Assembly: GCF_003598715.1 (NCBI RefSeq)
Contig: NZ_QZFU01000019.1
Coordinates: 186,001-250,000, forward strand
From: Nocardia panacis
Lineage (GTDB): Bacteria > Actinomycetota > Actinomycetes > Mycobacteriales > Mycobacteriaceae
Direction: 5' to 3'
Length of the DNA stretch: 64,000 nucleotides
Each line of letters opens with the position of its first letter. Position 1 is the first letter of the stretch. The notes beneath the pieces are model-generated. The model had not been told where the DNA came from, ran no database searches, and saw only the letters and a program-made list of their open reading frames with translations. A program made the position numbers and the translations under genes. Below, piece after piece: positions 20,190-29,035 of the stretch.

Positions 20190-20787
20190 ACGCTGCGTAT
20201 TGCTGGTCCTCATGGCCGAGGCGCGCGAACTCACCAACGCGGAGCTGTCTGTGGTGGCGGGCATCAAACTCGACGGCCGATACCGTCGGCGCCTCAACGA
20301 GATGGACCTGGTCACCAGCACGATGGTGAACCGCGCCTTCGTCCACGAACTCACCGATCGCGGGGCGCTGTGGTGTGCCGCCGAGTTGTCAGAGGAAAGG
20401 CCGGCACGGTCCGGATGCGCGGGCGGAGCCCTGTATTCCGTCCTCGCCGGGCTCGGACGGCATCTGGACCGCCGCGGCGTGGCACTCGCCGACGTCTTCC
20501 AGCCCGATGCGGGCGTCCCTACCGATGTGGAGGTCGCCGTCGCGAGGGCATACGCGGACTTGACCGCAGGGAGCGGAAAACCGTTGCGGCTGGCGGTCTT
20601 GCGGGAACGACTCGGTGACGTGCCCCGCAACGAGGTCGACCAGGCGCTCGAGGTGATGGGCCGCCGCCGCGACGTGCATGTGCGTGCCGAGGCAGATCAG
20701 AGGGCGCTGACCACCGCGGACCACGATGCCGCGGTGGTACTGGGCGGGACCGCCCGACATCTTCTGACCATCGAGGTGCCACGGTGA
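20161..20787 (+). CDS. Winged-helix-like protein of the DUF4365/ATPase operon
   Basis: 208 residues from the ATG at 20161, with AAAGGCGG upstream. The first 75 residues look like a winged helix (LTLSERCVLLVLMAEARELT, then RYRRRLNEMDLVTSTMVN and FVHELTDRGALWCAAELSE). A second helical module follows, with LRLAVLRERLGDVPRNEVDQ. It could bind DNA or the ATPase. The last four bases overlap the ATPase GTG. Confidence 0.75.
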   Translation: MADDRLTLSERCVLLVLMAEARELTNAELSVVAGIKLDGRYRRRLNEMDLVTSTMVNRAFVHELTDRGALWCAAELSEERPARSGCAGGALYSVLAGLGRHLDRRGVALADVFQPDAGVPTDVEVAVARAYADLTAGSGKPLRLAVLRERLGDVPRNEVDQALEVMGRRRDVHVRAEADQRALTTADHDAAVVLGGTARHLLTIEVPR

Positions 20788-23700
20788 ACGAGGAACAACG
20801 CCACGCGCTGGCGTCGATCCAATTCAGCAGCGCGCTGACACCTGATCAGGTGTGGAGCCCGCTGACCTGCCATGTGGACGGTCTGCACCCGGAGGCTACC
20901 GAGGAGATGGCCCGCGCGGTGCACAGTGCCGTGCACCGGCCGAACAGCGCGCCGATCGGACGGGTCCTCACCGGCGAACGGGGAGTCGGGAAGACCCATC
21001 TGCTCGGCTGGCTGCGCGAACATGTACAGCGACAAGGCGGCTCGTTCTTCATGCCCAAGATCATCGACGCCCAGTCCTTCTGGGAGGGCGCCGTGCACGG
21101 CATCGTGAACCGCTTGCAGGATCCCGAAGGCGGACAGCTGAGCCGGATGCTCGACCGGCTCAGCGAAGACACCGGCTGCGACACGGAATTGCGAATGCGA
21201 CTGCGCGGCACGATGCCCGTGCGCCGCCAGGAACTGGACGCGTTCATCGCACGGGTCGCCGACCTCCATCCAGGAGCCGGATTCGAATGCCAGGACACGC
21301 TGCGCGCTCTGGTCCTTTTCCGCGCCAGGGGAAACCCCAGAGAAGTCGGCTACGGCTATCTCACCCTGTCCGAGGGGATCGACGAAAAGAACCGTGACAC
21401 TTGGGGTTTCCGACAAACCAGCCGAGTCGCGCAGCTCGTGTTCCGTGACGTGACCCGGCTTTTCGCTCTGACCGGCCCCGTGGTGCTGGCCATCGATCAG
21501 ATCGACTCCGTGTTCGCGCAGACCGACCCAGCCGACGAGGACTCGTTCGCGAACCGCCTCGCGCACGCGCTGATGGGGATGCGGGAGGAGACCATCCGCA
21601 CCCTCATCGTCGTGGCTTGCCTGCCCAAGTCCTGGGACCTCATCACCACACGTGGGGTGAATTCCGCCGCCGACCGTTTCACGACGCTCGAACTGTCGAC
21701 CAACATGCCCTCGGCCGCCATCGCCCGGTCCATCATCGAACGTCATCTCGGTAGCCTGTACCAGGAAATAGGTTTCGAACCTCCCCATCCCACCTGGCCG
21801 GTCCTGCCCACGGCCTTCGATGGTCCCCAGGTCCCACATTTCACTCCACGGCGACTCCTGCAGCTGGTCGGCGACCATGTGCGCGGCTGCCTGGCAGCCC
21901 GAGAAGTAAGGGAACTGGACCAGTTCGGAAAGCCGCTGCCCAGCAACATATCCGAGGCTGCCCGCCCGACTGCGGTGGGAACCATGGCGCTCGACGCTCG
22001 CTTTCAGGAATTGCGGGCCACCGCCGACGTGGTCCGTCCACTGGATCCGAAACATGAAGACAATCTGATGCTTTCACTGCTGAACACCGCCTTGCAGTGT
22101 TACGTGCTGGAACAAGGCCACTCCGGACAGGATCTGACCGTCGATCAAGCAAGCAATGTCCGGCCCGCATTGCACGCACGGCTACGCCGAACCCTCGACG
22201 AAGCCACCGAGCAGGAAGAACACTGGAGTTTCCGGGCGATCGCACACAACCACCACAACGCGGTACTGACCAGACTCCGAGGTGCCTGTCTGGAAGCGGG
22301 CATCCAACCCGGTGCGACGAGACGGCATCTGGTGATCCTGCGGAACACCCCGTTCTCCGGCGGACGGGTAACCATGGCGGCTATCGCTGATTTCGAAGCG
22401 ACACGAGGGCTCTCGCTTCCTGTTGCGGAGGAGGATCTGCGGACCTTCAGCGCGCTGGAGCGGATGCTGCACGAGGGTGCGCCCGAGTTCCAGGAGTGGC
22501 TCCAGATCCGCCGACCGGCGGGTACCACATCGCTACTGCGCCGCGTCGTGGGTGAGACCACAGCGTCAACGGTGCCCGCGCCGAACTCCCCGGTAGCGGA
22601 CCCCGAACCAGACACATCGGAGCACAGCACGCCCGTATCGACGGATGAGCCGCCCTCGCTCGAGCTCGGGTACAGCGCAGGCTCGGGTGACGATCTCCGC
22701 GTTCCGCTCATCCAATTGCGCAAGCACACCGCGGTTTTCGCGGGAAGCGGATCCGGTAAGACGGTGCTGCTACGCCGGATGGTGGAAGGTGCGGCACTGC
22801 ACGGTGTCTCGTCGATTCTCATCGACACCAACAACGACCTGGCCCGACTCGGGGACCGGTGGCCCGAACCGCCACGCGGCTGGGCACCCGGCGATCCCGA
22901 ACGCGCCCAACGCTATTTCGACGAAACCGATGTGGTGGTCTGGACCCCACGCCGAGAAGCGGGGCGCCCCCTCGCGATGAACCCGCTACCGGACTTCAGC
23001 GGCCGGCTCGACACCCCCGATGAGTTTCGCACCGCGATCGATGCCTCGGTGGCGGGCCTGCTCCCCCGCACCGGCCTGACAAGCTCGAAATTGCGCACCG
23101 GCACAGCCGTACTCACCGAAACGCTCACCTACTTCGCCCGGCGGGGTGGCACCGAACTCAACGACTTCGTAGACCTGCTCGCGAACCTGCCCGACGGAGT
23201 GAGCACCGTGCGCAGTGCCGCGCGCCTGGCTGTCCTGATGGCCGACGAACTGCACGCGGCAATGATCAACGACCCGATCTTCGGCGGCGTGGGTGAACGA
23301 CTCGATCCGGGCACCCTGCTCACCGCGGCCGCCGGGAAACGCGCACGGATCTCGGTGATCAGTTGCATCGGGCTACCCACCGACGAACAACGCCGAACCT
23401 TCGTCAACCAACTCCAACTCGCACTGTTCGCTTGGATCAAGCGAAATCCAGCAGGAGATAAGCCGCTCGGCGGCCTGTTGGTGCTCGACGAAGCCCAGAC
23501 CTTCGCCCCTTCACGTTCAACGACCGCCTCCACCGAAAGCACCCTCCTGCTCGCCACCCAAGCCCGCAAATACGGATTGGGCCTGGTATTCGCGACCCAG
23601 GCACCGAAGGCGTTGCACAACCTGATCACCGGCAATGCGGCAACCCAGGTCATCGGCCTGCTCAACGCCTCGGTGCAGATCCACGCCGCCCAGGAACTCG

Positions 23701-23879
23701 CCGGCGCGAAAGGCAGTCACCTCGAGGACATTTCACGACTGAATGCAGGCCAGTTCTACGCTTCGTCGGAAGGCACAGGATTCACCCGGGTCAATATACC
23801 GATGTGCCTGAGCCACCACCCGCCCAGCGCCCTCACCGAAGACGAAGTGCTGAAACGGGCACGCGACGAAGGGAACTGA
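20784..23879 (+). CDS. Large dual-P-loop ATPase (AAA plus HerA-like)
   Basis: 1031 residues from a GTG. The N-terminal AAA module has Walker A GERGVGKT (residues 64-71) and Walker B VVLAIDQID (about 232-241). After a linker rich in Pro, Ser and Glu (about 590-625), a HerA/FtsK-type module has Walker A GSGSGKT (about 653-660) and Walker B LLVLDEAQ (about 897-904), then the arginine-finger region LATQARKYGLGLVFATQAP. HerA-type motors form hexamers that move on DNA and often partner with nucleases such as DUF4365 or DUF4297 in defence systems. The stop is five bases from rlmN fragment D. Confidence 0.85.
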   Translation: MNEEQRHALASIQFSSALTPDQVWSPLTCHVDGLHPEATEEMARAVHSAVHRPNSAPIGRVLTGERGVGKTHLLGWLREHVQRQGGSFFMPKIIDAQSFWEGAVHGIVNRLQDPEGGQLSRMLDRLSEDTGCDTELRMRLRGTMPVRRQELDAFIARVADLHPGAGFECQDTLRALVLFRARGNPREVGYGYLTLSEGIDEKNRDTWGFRQTSRVAQLVFRDVTRLFALTGPVVLAIDQIDSVFAQTDPADEDSFANRLAHALMGMREETIRTLIVVACLPKSWDLITTRGVNSAADRFTTLELSTNMPSAAIARSIIERHLGSLYQEIGFEPPHPTWPVLPTAFDGPQVPHFTPRRLLQLVGDHVRGCLAAREVRELDQFGKPLPSNISEAARPTAVGTMALDARFQELRATADVVRPLDPKHEDNLMLSLLNTALQCYVLEQGHSGQDLTVDQASNVRPALHARLRRTLDEATEQEEHWSFRAIAHNHHNAVLTRLRGACLEAGIQPGATRRHLVILRNTPFSGGRVTMAAIADFEATRGLSLPVAEEDLRTFSALERMLHEGAPEFQEWLQIRRPAGTTSLLRRVVGETTASTVPAPNSPVADPEPDTSEHSTPVSTDEPPSLELGYSAGSGDDLRVPLIQLRKHTAVFAGSGSGKTVLLRRMVEGAALHGVSSILIDTNNDLARLGDRWPEPPRGWAPGDPERAQRYFDETDVVVWTPRREAGRPLAMNPLPDFSGRLDTPDEFRTAIDASVAGLLPRTGLTSSKLRTGTAVLTETLTYFARRGGTELNDFVDLLANLPDGVSTVRSAARLAVLMADELHAAMINDPIFGGVGERLDPGTLLTAAAGKRARISVISCIGLPTDEQRRTFVNQLQLALFAWIKRNPAGDKPLGGLLVLDEAQTFAPSRSTTASTESTLLLATQARKYGLGLVFATQAPKALHNLITGNAATQVIGLLNASVQIHAAQELAGAKGSHLEDISRLNAGQFYASSEGTGFTRVNIPMCLSHHPPSALTEDEVLKRARDEGN

Positions 23880-23883
23880 AATC

Positions 23884-24033
23884 CTACCCTTCGGCAGCGA
23901 GTCGACCGCAGGCGGCGGCGATTTCTTGGCTGCGGGTGTCGCGGACGGTGCAGGGACGCCCTGTTCATTGACACGCCGGACGAATTCGCGTTCGATGGAA
24001 ACGCGGCGGCCCGACTTGTCGGCGTAATACCGT
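23884..24033 (-). pseudogene. rlmN fragment D (C-terminal end, internally deleted)
   Basis: From high to low coordinates it reads [14 protein letters not shown], then jumps to REFVRRVNEQG and ends CGRLAAEG plus TAG at 23884, with a one-base frameshift in between. About 50 codons between SIE and REF are missing. With fragment E (24770-25030) it forms one rlmN copy split by the vapBC module: E stops at AEAL and D resumes at RYYADK. Confidence 0.88.
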
Positions 24034-24440
24034 CACAAACGACGAATATCTATCTCGGTTAGCTCAGGCATCACTCGAGAGACCGTAGTGAAGTCATTGT
24101 CGGCATGGAGCATAGTAAGCCCGTGATGCACCGCCGTGGCACACAACACCAAGTCCATCGGACCAGGCCCACGGTGCTGACCGTGCTGGGTGAGCTTGTA
24201 CTGAGCCATCTCGGCCCACCGCCACGGATCCTTGGGGACGGAAACCGAATCGAACAACACATCCAGGTTGGACTCCATTTTGTCCCGATCTACCGGACCT
24301 CGGGCCGAAAACAGGAACTCGAGTCGGGTCGGGGAGCACACCTTGACCGACCCGGTCTCCAAAACCGAGAACAGCTTGGTCCGTGTCCCTTTATCGCGGA
24401 GCACATTCCATATACCGGACGTGTCGATCAGGTACTTCAC
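24033..24440 (-). CDS. vapC: Type II toxin VapC (PIN domain)
   Basis: 135 residues: MKYLIDTSGIWNVLRDK, then PTRLEFLFSARG, MDLVLCATAVHHG and LHADNDFTTVS, the four acidic positions of PIN ribonucleases. The start overlaps the antitoxin gene by four bases. The gene lies inside a broken rlmN copy, and its 3' end touches fragment D. Confidence 0.92.
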   Translation of the reverse strand: MKYLIDTSGIWNVLRDKGTRTKLFSVLETGSVKVCSPTRLEFLFSARGPVDRDKMESNLDVLFDSVSVPKDPWRWAEMAQYKLTQHGQHRGPGPMDLVLCATAVHHGLTMLHADNDFTTVSRVMPELTEIDIRRL

Positions 24441-24664
24441 ACCTCACCTCGCTGAGCAGCCTTCCGCGCCTCGTATGCCGCGATAGCCGCGTCGAACTCG
24501 CCCGCTTCAGCCATGTTCACCAGGTGCTCGAGGGCTTCGGCACGCTTCAACCGCTGCACTGCTTCCCGCAGGGCGGTGTTGACCGTGTCCTTTTTGGTCT
24601 TGGTTCCGAATAGCCGCATGGCATCCGCCAGCAGCGCTGGATCCACTTCAATATTGGTCGCCAT
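24437..24664 (-). CDS. vapB: Type II antitoxin VapB (ribbon-helix-helix)
   Basis: 75 residues from the ATG at 24664 with GAGGAGG eight bases upstream. The N-terminal ribbon-helix-helix is MATNIEVDPALLADAMRLFG, then KKDTVNTALREAVQRLKR, and the tail ends DAAIAAYEARKAAQRGEV. It binds and inhibits the downstream VapC and its own promoter. A decayed copy of its end is at 12740-12820. Confidence 0.92.
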   Translation of the reverse strand: MATNIEVDPALLADAMRLFGTKTKKDTVNTALREAVQRLKRAEALEHLVNMAEAGEFDAAIAAYEARKAAQRGEV

Positions 24665-24769
24665 ACAGACCTCCTCGCACAACACAAGCAGCACCTTTGT
24701 GCGCCATGTGCATCCTAGCTCAGAACTCAGCCGCCGAGCAGCGGAAGGGTTGGATCGATCCCGCCGGCG

Positions 24770-25030
24770 GCCAGAGCCTCGGCCACCGACCAACGGTTGT
24801 CTACCGGCACCAATGTGTACCGCAACTCATCATCAGGTGTAGGCAGTAATACAGCCAGTCACACCGACAGGTTTTCGTGCGCGAGCTTGTCGGATCGCCG
24901 GGGCCGAACCAACGGTCGACACCGTCACCGACCGCTGCGAAATCCCGAAACCATCCGGCGACGGGGACGTGATTCGCCTAACCGCTGATAGCGCACGCCC
25001 ATAATTGGCAAGTGGTTCCCCATGGCTGGT
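24770..25030 (-). pseudogene. rlmN fragment E (middle part)
   Basis: The minus-strand reading [20 protein letters not shown], then [16 protein letters not shown], and further on [10 protein letters not shown], matches intact rlmN, with frameshifts from about 24840 to 24900. The 5' limit is at the GMGEPLANY codons (25014-25025), the same point as fragment B. The 3' limit is where the vapBC module begins. Confidence 0.92.
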
Positions 25031-25085
25031 GATGAACGCAGCGGGGTCCACCACCCCCTAGCGACCGATTACCCGTGCACGTGAG

Positions 25086-27107
25086 CTACTGGACGGTCGC
25101 GACCAGGGCTTCGAAATTCTCGATGACACCGGCGGAGACGAGTTTTCCCCGCCGATCGAACAGTGGATCGACGAGCACCCCCATCCCGGCCAGGAACGAG
25201 CTCGCCACCAGAGCATCGAACTGGTCGTCGGACTCGAGGACAACGGTGGACAGCGGAGGCGGATCCATGTCCGCAGCAGCCCAATTGGCGACCGAATCCG
25301 CCAGCGCCAATGGATCGGACAGCATTACGACCGCTCCGGCGATCTCGAACGGTTCACCGCGATCCGCGTCTACGGGCACCACCAGCGGGGCATAGAAGTT
25401 CTCGACCGTCTGGTGCGCCATCACCGTCGCCCGGTCGAGCCGACATGGTGAGGCGGTCACCACCTCCAGCAATGGCGCACCGCACTGGCGCAGGAGGAGC
25501 GCGTAGGTTCCGAACTCCCCCGTTCGGGCCGATACACAGTACGGGTCATTCCCGTCGATCGCGGCCGCGAAGCTGGCGTTCATCTCGGCAGCGGCTATCT
25601 CGGCTCGCGCACGGGAGAACCGTTGCACCCGTCCACGTTGCCGCAGGAAGTTACGGCTGCCGTCGTCGAGTTCGTAGGCAACACCCCAGTCCCCCACGGC
25701 GAATCGGTGCCTGCTCGGTTTCCAGCCGACGCGCACGACGGGGACGCTCACCGAATTCCCGAAAACCCCCTGACCGGTCGGACGGGTTCGCAACCAAGCG
25801 CGATAGTCGAAATCCTTCAGTTCCGGGTAGCTCTTGAACTGTTCATTGGCGATTCCACCCAGCACTCGATGGAGCGGACGCACGCACGCCAGATGCACCA
25901 CTCCCACTGCCGGGTCTACGCCTTCCTCGTCGATCTCGATCAATTGAGCTTGTGCGTCCGAAACGACCCTGCCGCAGGCCAGACAATCGAGGGGGGCGGG
26001 GTTCCGCTGCCAGCGCACACGACACAGTTCGGTGTGTTCGCGTGCGATCGGCGCACCGTCGAAGTCCTCCTCCGAGTTGATCGCCATGACCGAAACCTCT
26101 TGATCGGCGATCAACTCCGGATTCATGGTGAGCAGGCGCGTCATACCGACCATGGTCGCCGTGCGTCGGAGAACCCTCAGCCGAGTTCCTTCGGACAGTT
26201 CCATCCGGTCGTTGGCGAACCGCAAACGCCGCGAGCCGTCCTCACCGAAGCGAATCAGCTCGGCCAGCAACATTCGGTCCTCGAGCTCGGCAAGCACCAC
26301 CTCGCGACCGCTCGCCAGCTCTTCGTCATCGGCCAGCTCCGGAAACCAGGCGGTATCCGTTGTACCGGCATCTTTTTCGAGGAAGTACCCCCTCATCCGC
26401 TCGATCAGATGCGAGACACTGATCGACAGTCGATCCTTGGCCAACGACATGCAGAATGCGATCAGGCTGTTCCAGACGAGAATGGGTGGCGCGGTGGTCC
26501 GGCTCGCCAGCACAACCAGTACAGCTCGCTCCAGCGCACCACCGCGTTCGATGTCAAAATTCACCACCCGCATCCGTCGAATGATCTCGATCCGCTCGTG
26601 CTCGCGGATCGAATGTCCGGCCACCGCCGTGAAATGCCGCGAGATGAGATCGGACGTGGTGTCCAGCACCGCCTGCTCACTGCGTGAAAGCGGATTCGCC
26701 GCGCTCCCGGTCTCATTGAGTCGCACCGCCTCAGTCAGCTTGCGAAGATCCTGACGGATCTTCCGTGAGGCCGAGTTCGAGGTCGCTAACAGATACGTAT
26801 CCGCCGCCGCCGGTCGCCGGACAAACTGATCGACGAATTGCCGCAATACGGAGGAATACTCGGACTCGAGGGAACTCGACAGATTGATGCTGCGCTTGGC
26901 CTGCACGAGCAGCATGCCCGTCGCGGTCACGACCACCAGATCGTCTATACCGTCGGCCGTTTCGAAACGCAGCTCACGGATGTGGGTTCCACCGAGGTCG
27001 TCACCCATCAACCTGATATCGGCGAGCACATCGAGCATGGCGAGCGCCCCGACACGATGTTGGAAATCGATACCCGAATTCGTCGCTGCCCCACCGCCGG
27101 TCATCAC
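25086..27107 (-). CDS. Putative defence nuclease with a Cap4/DUF4297-like domain
   Basis: 673 residues. The first 130 resemble the dsDNA-nuclease domain of Cap4/DUF4297 proteins: [20 protein letters not shown], then [13 protein letters not shown] (Asp55, Asp56) and [13 protein letters not shown] (Gln69-Ala-Lys71), followed by QFVDQFV and YLLATSNSA. The middle is helical. A Cys cluster near residues 373-410 ([10 protein letters not shown], then HLACVRPL) looks like a zinc site, and a further alpha/beta region follows. No P-loop or transmembrane helix is present. It stands alone between rlmN fragments E and F. The C-terminal part may be the sensor, by analogy with Cap4. The role is inferred. 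Confidence 0.75.
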   Translation of the reverse strand: MMTGGGAATNSGIDFQHRVGALAMLDVLADIRLMGDDLGGTHIRELRFETADGIDDLVVVTATGMLLVQAKRSINLSSSLESEYSSVLRQFVDQFVRRPAAADTYLLATSNSASRKIRQDLRKLTEAVRLNETGSAANPLSRSEQAVLDTTSDLISRHFTAVAGHSIREHERIEIIRRMRVVNFDIERGGALERAVLVVLASRTTAPPILVWNSLIAFCMSLAKDRLSISVSHLIERMRGYFLEKDAGTTDTAWFPELADDEELASGREVVLAELEDRMLLAELIRFGEDGSRRLRFANDRMELSEGTRLRVLRRTATMVGMTRLLTMNPELIADQEVSVMAINSEEDFDGAPIAREHTELCRVRWQRNPAPLDCLACGRVVSDAQAQLIEIDEEGVDPAVGVVHLACVRPLHRVLGGIANEQFKSYPELKDFDYRAWLRTRPTGQGVFGNSVSVPVVRVGWKPSRHRFAVGDWGVAYELDDGSRNFLRQRGRVQRFSRARAEIAAAEMNASFAAAIDGNDPYCVSARTGEFGTYALLLRQCGAPLLEVVTASPCRLDRATVMAHQTVENFYAPLVVPVDADRGEPFEIAGAVVMLSDPLALADSVANWAAADMDPPPLSTVVLESDDQFDALVASSFLAGMGVLVDPLFDRRGKLVSAGVIENFEALVATVQ

Positions 27108-27183
27108 CCCAGTCTATGGGCGAACCACACCTGACCGATCACAAAGACGATGCAGCGCGCGCAGCCCGACCCGAACAACCACC

Positions 27184-27325
27184 CGGTCTTCGGCAGCGAG
27201 CCTGCCGCAGGCGGCAGCGATTTCCTGGCCGCGGTATCACGCACGGTGCACGGCATACCCTGCTCGATCACACGCCGAACGTACTCGCGCTCAACCGGTT
27301 TCGGGGAATGATCCCATTTGCTGCC
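27184..27325 (-). pseudogene. rlmN fragment F (C-terminal end)
   Basis: It reads [20 protein letters not shown], then [11 protein letters not shown], then after a one-base deletion [15 protein letters not shown], with no stop at the expected place. It differs more from the resident rlmN than fragment C does. It lies only 210 bases from the intact gene's stop codon, in the same orientation. Confidence 0.9.
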
Positions 27326-27381
27326 CGCGATGAACTGCCGGCGGCCGTCGAGTTCGACGACTTGCCCACCCGCGAACCGCC

Positions 27382-27525
27382 GCCTACCTCCCAGACCTCG
27401 CCGGCAACCCCCACAACCTCGCGATCCAGTTGACGGAACTCAGCCAACACAAAACACACTCCCCCGCCATCGAAGAATCTATCCAGATCTACCGAGAGTT
27501 GAGCGGTCAGCGGCCCCGGCAGTTT
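27382..27525 (+). pseudogene. Fragment of a TPR-repeat protein
   Basis: The plus-strand frame [20 protein letters not shown], then AIEESIQIYRELSGQRPRQF and AADI, is typical of the degenerate tetratricopeptide arrays of actinobacterial NB-ARC/TPR proteins. Only about 1.5 repeats remain, with no start or stop of their own. It fills the gap between rlmN fragment F and intact rlmN. Confidence 0.65.
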
Positions 27526-27535
27526 GCTGCTGATA

Positions 27536-28645
27536 TCAGCCCTCTGCTGCGAGCTGCCCACACGCCGCCGCGATCTCCTGTCCACGCGTGTCGCGGACCG
27601 TGCACGTCACACCCTGCGCCTGAACACGACGCACGAACTCGTCCTGCACCGGCTTCGGGCTCGCATCCCACTCACTACCCGGAGTCGGGTTCAACGGAAT
27701 CAGATTCACATGTACCAACGGTCCCAACGCCTTGTGCAGCTTCTTGCCGAGCATGTCCGCGCGCCAACCCTGGTCGTTGACATCGCGGATCAGCGCGTAC
27801 TCGATCGACACCCGACGCCCCGACTTGTCCGCGTAATACCGTGCCGCGTCAAGAACTTCGGCCACCGGCCAACGGTTGTTCACCGGAACCAAGGTGTCGC
27901 GCAGCTCATCGTCGGGAGTGTGCAGCGACACCGCCAACCTCACCGACAGACCCTCATCCGCGAGCTTGCGGATCGCCGGGGCCAGACCAACCGTCGAGAC
28001 CGTCACCGAGCGCTGCGAGATCCCGAGCCCGTCCGGCGACGGCGAGGTGATGCGCCTAACAGCTGATAGCACACGCCTGTAATTGGCAAGGGGTTCCCCC
28101 ATGCCCATGAAGACGATATTCGACAACCGACCGGCCCCACCGGCCACCTCACCATCGCGCAGGGCAGCGGCGGCGGCGCGGACCTGGTCCACGATCTCGG
28201 CGGTGGACAGGTTGCGGTTGAGGCCGCCCTGGCCGGTGGCGCAGAAGGGGCACGCCATACCGCAACCCGCCTGGCTGGAGATGCACAGGGTGTTCCGGTC
28301 GGAATAGCGCATGAGGACGCTCTCCAGCAGGGTGCCATCACCTGCCCGCCACAGCGTCTTGCGGGTCTCCCCGTCGTCGCAGGCGACATGTTTGACGACG
28401 CTCAGCAGCGGCGGGAACAGCGCCGAGCCGACCTTCGCGCGCACGTCGGCGGGCAGGTCGGTCATCTGCTCCGGATCCGCCTGCAAGCGGCCGTAGTACT
28501 GGCGCGCGATCTGATCTGCCCGGAACTTCGGCAGCCCCAGTTCCGCGACGGCGGCCCGCCTGCCCTCCGCGTCGAGGTCGGCGAGATGCTTCGGCGGCAT
28601 GCCGCGGCGCGGGGCGTCGAAAACGAGGGGCAGGGAGACGGTCAT
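27536..28645 (-). CDS. rlmN: Dual-specificity RNA methyltransferase RlmN
   Basis: 369 residues from the ATG at 28645 with GGGAG upstream. This radical-SAM enzyme puts a methyl group on C2 of A2503 in 23S rRNA and A37 of some tRNAs. The iron-sulfur motif [11 protein letters not shown] is present, as are GMGEPLANY, the SAM-binding segment [21 protein letters not shown], and the resolving Cys near the C-terminus ([12 protein letters not shown]). It follows cdsA in the core gene row. Six partial copies of it lie on its 3' side, so this locus seems to be an insertion hotspot. The resident 3' half may itself have been brought in by the last insertion. Confidence 0.96.
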   Translation of the reverse strand: MTVSLPLVFDAPRRGMPPKHLADLDAEGRRAAVAELGLPKFRADQIARQYYGRLQADPEQMTDLPADVRAKVGSALFPPLLSVVKHVACDDGETRKTLWRAGDGTLLESVLMRYSDRNTLCISSQAGCGMACPFCATGQGGLNRNLSTAEIVDQVRAAAAALRDGEVAGGAGRLSNIVFMGMGEPLANYRRVLSAVRRITSPSPDGLGISQRSVTVSTVGLAPAIRKLADEGLSVRLAVSLHTPDDELRDTLVPVNNRWPVAEVLDAARYYADKSGRRVSIEYALIRDVNDQGWRADMLGKKLHKALGPLVHVNLIPLNPTPGSEWDASPKPVQDEFVRRVQAQGVTCTVRDTRGQEIAAACGQLAAEG

Positions 28646-28747
28646 AATCTCCCGATTCTCCCATCGCCCGGTTTCGGCCGCGCACCCACCCGCCCGACAT
28701 GCATCGAAATGCGGCGCTCGGCGATAGCGATCGGCAATGATCGGGGA

Positions 28748-29035
28748 ATGGCCCACCATGCCGAACCGCTGCCCGAATCCGAGAGCAGGAAAGATATAGC
28801 GTCCCGCACCGGCTACACCTGGACCGGTCTGATCGTCGGCGTGCTGATCCTGATCGTGCTGCTGGTCTTCATCCTGCAGAACCTCGACCAGGCCGAAGTG
28901 ACCTTCTTCTTCTGGGACTTCTCGCTGCCCCTCGGTATCACGGTGCTGCTGTCGGTCATCGGCGGCGCGCTGGTGATGGCGCTGGTCGGCGGCGTGCGCA
29001 TTCTGCAGTTGCGTCGCGTGGCCAAGAAACGCTGA
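28748..29035 (+). CDS. LapA-domain (DUF1049) membrane protein
   Basis: 95 residues with two membrane helices: [19 protein letters not shown] and [20 protein letters not shown], separated by the DUF1049/LapA signature [12 protein letters not shown]. The C-terminus is basic and cytoplasmic. The general role in envelope assembly known for Escherichia coli LapA may not carry over. It is divergent from rlmN and ends one base before the cdsA stop. Confidence 0.85.
   Translation: MAHHAEPLPESESRKDIASRTGYTWTGLIVGVLILIVLLVFILQNLDQAEVTFFFWDFSLPLGITVLLSVIGGALVMALVGGVRILQLRRVAKKR

Noticed and set aside
12537..28645. rlmN fragments as regulatory RNAs or working short genes
   Set aside because: They lack starts, carry frameshifts and deletions, and lack the radical-SAM Cys motif.
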